Part shown: in pieces, positions 63,758 through 64,000 of the stretch
Numbering within the stretch: position 1 is the first letter of the stretch
Layout of the letters: each line of letters starts with the position of its first letter
NCBI RefSeq assembly: GCF_003719305.1
Contig: NZ_RARC01000017.1
Span: 1-64,000, forward strand
Reading direction: 5' to 3'
DNA from: Mycolicibacterium stellerae
Lineage (GTDB): Bacteria; Actinomycetota; Actinomycetes; Mycobacteriales; Mycobacteriaceae
DNA: 64,000 bases
Made by a program: the position numbers and the translations under genes
The notes under the pieces: model-generated
Told to the model about the DNA's origin: nothing
Seen by the model: only the letters and a program-made list of their open reading frames with translations
Database searches by the model: none

Positions 63758-63855
63758 TGTAACCACGCGGGAGCGCGCACTTCAGCGCGCTGAGAGGACG
63801 GCTGTAACCGCCGTCGACCGTATGAACCTGACCGGGTAATGCCGGCGTAGGGAGT
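63758..63855 (+). promoter_or_regulatory. TPP riboswitch (THI element)
   Basis: The thiamine-pyrophosphate aptamer is clear. P2/P3 is CGCGGGAGCGCGC, loop ACTTCA and GCGCGCTGAGAG with the conserved CTGAGA. An optional P3a hairpin GACGGC-TGTAACC-GCCGTC (63797-63815) follows, then ACCGTATGAACCTGAC, CGGGTAATGCCGG and CGTAGGGAG. The final AGGGAG is at the same time the Shine-Dalgarno sequence of thiD, 5 nt before its GTG, so ligand binding should hide the ribosome site (translational control). Confidence 0.93.
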
Positions 63856-63859
63856 TGTC

Positions 63860-64000
63860 GTGAGTTTCCTACCTCTGACCCCCGGCGGTCAGACCCCTCC
63901 GAGGGTGATGACGATCGCAGGCTCGGATTCCGGCGGCGGTGCAGGCATCCAGGCCGATATGCGCACGTTCGCGTTGCTCGGCGTGCACGGTTGCGTCGCG
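63860..64000 (+). CDS. thiD: Hydroxymethylpyrimidine/phosphomethylpyrimidine kinase, N-terminus (window edge)
   Basis: 47 residues visible from the GTG at 63860. MTIAGSDSGGGAGIQADMRT and FALLGVHGC are the ThiD substrate- and ATP-binding start. The enzyme phosphorylates HMP and HMP-P in thiamine synthesis. The TPP riboswitch directly upstream supports the assignment. The rest lies beyond the window. Confidence 0.93.
   Translation, partial: MSFLPLTPGGQTPPRVMTIAGSDSGGGAGIQADMRTFALLGVHGCVA

Overview
This is a GC-rich, densely packed actinobacterial chromosome segment, almost certainly from a non-tuberculous Mycobacterium/Mycolicibacterium. The evidence is a GroEL2-type chaperonin under CIRCE control, a virR-sodC-glutamate/cysteine ligase-like block, a mycobacterial-type peptide deformylase, F420/deazaflavin-family proteins, a DUF2563 protein, and (from memory) the conserved order thiD ... 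xthA, GNAT, def, DUF3263, virR, sodC, YbdK-like ligase, LON-domain protein ... AAA ATPase, pssA, psd, moeA, SDR ... groEL2. That order mirrors M. tuberculosis Rv0422c-Rv0440 with insertions. No tRNA, rRNA, insertion sequence or CRISPR array was seen.

Layout. 1-4.7 kb: an alcohol/aldehyde oxidation locus. A zinc alcohol dehydrogenase, a GAF-domain regulator and an aldehyde dehydrogenase (cut by the window edge) run leftward, and a flavin monooxygenase runs rightward. Between the divergent genes lies a striking four-hexamer operator. 4.7-6.7 kb: a prolyl oligopeptidase. 6.8-11.1 kb: the most interesting region, an apparent polymorphic toxin locus. It has a small DUF2563 protein, a 505-residue protein, a 563-residue protein sharing its N-terminal region but ending in a TNT (NAD glycohydrolase) domain, and two tandem Imm63-like candidate immunity genes. 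11.1-24 kb: metabolic genes (SDR, crotonase, epoxide hydrolase, PPK2, aldehyde dehydrogenase, PAP2 phosphatase, DinB, VOC, amidohydrolase, ThrE-like exporter), including a decayed MerR gene.

22.6-36.5 kb: groEL2 with a double CIRCE promoter, a TetR/SDR divergent pair, an M24 peptidase, a cupin, a short UvrA-like ATPase, an SF2 helicase, SRPBCC and HAD proteins, a pair of PH-domain membrane proteins, and a second SDR. 36.5-41.5 kb: moeA, psd, pssA and a tandem AAA ATPase, a tightly coupled phosphatidylserine/phosphatidylethanolamine synthesis and molybdopterin block. 41.5-51.8 kb: two methyltransferases, a DUF1707 protein with a near-perfect inverted-repeat promoter, an FAD monooxygenase and a complete mrpABCDEFG cation/proton antiporter operon with A and B fused.

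51.8-57.5 kb: a leftward stress/envelope operon (DUF3263, virR, sodC, glutamate-cysteine ligase-like, LON domain), divergent from def, an acetyltransferase and xthA. 57.5-63.7 kb: two secreted proteins, a lysophospholipid acyltransferase, a long-chain acyl-CoA synthetase and an MFS exporter. The right end holds a TPP riboswitch leading into thiD, which is cut by the window edge.
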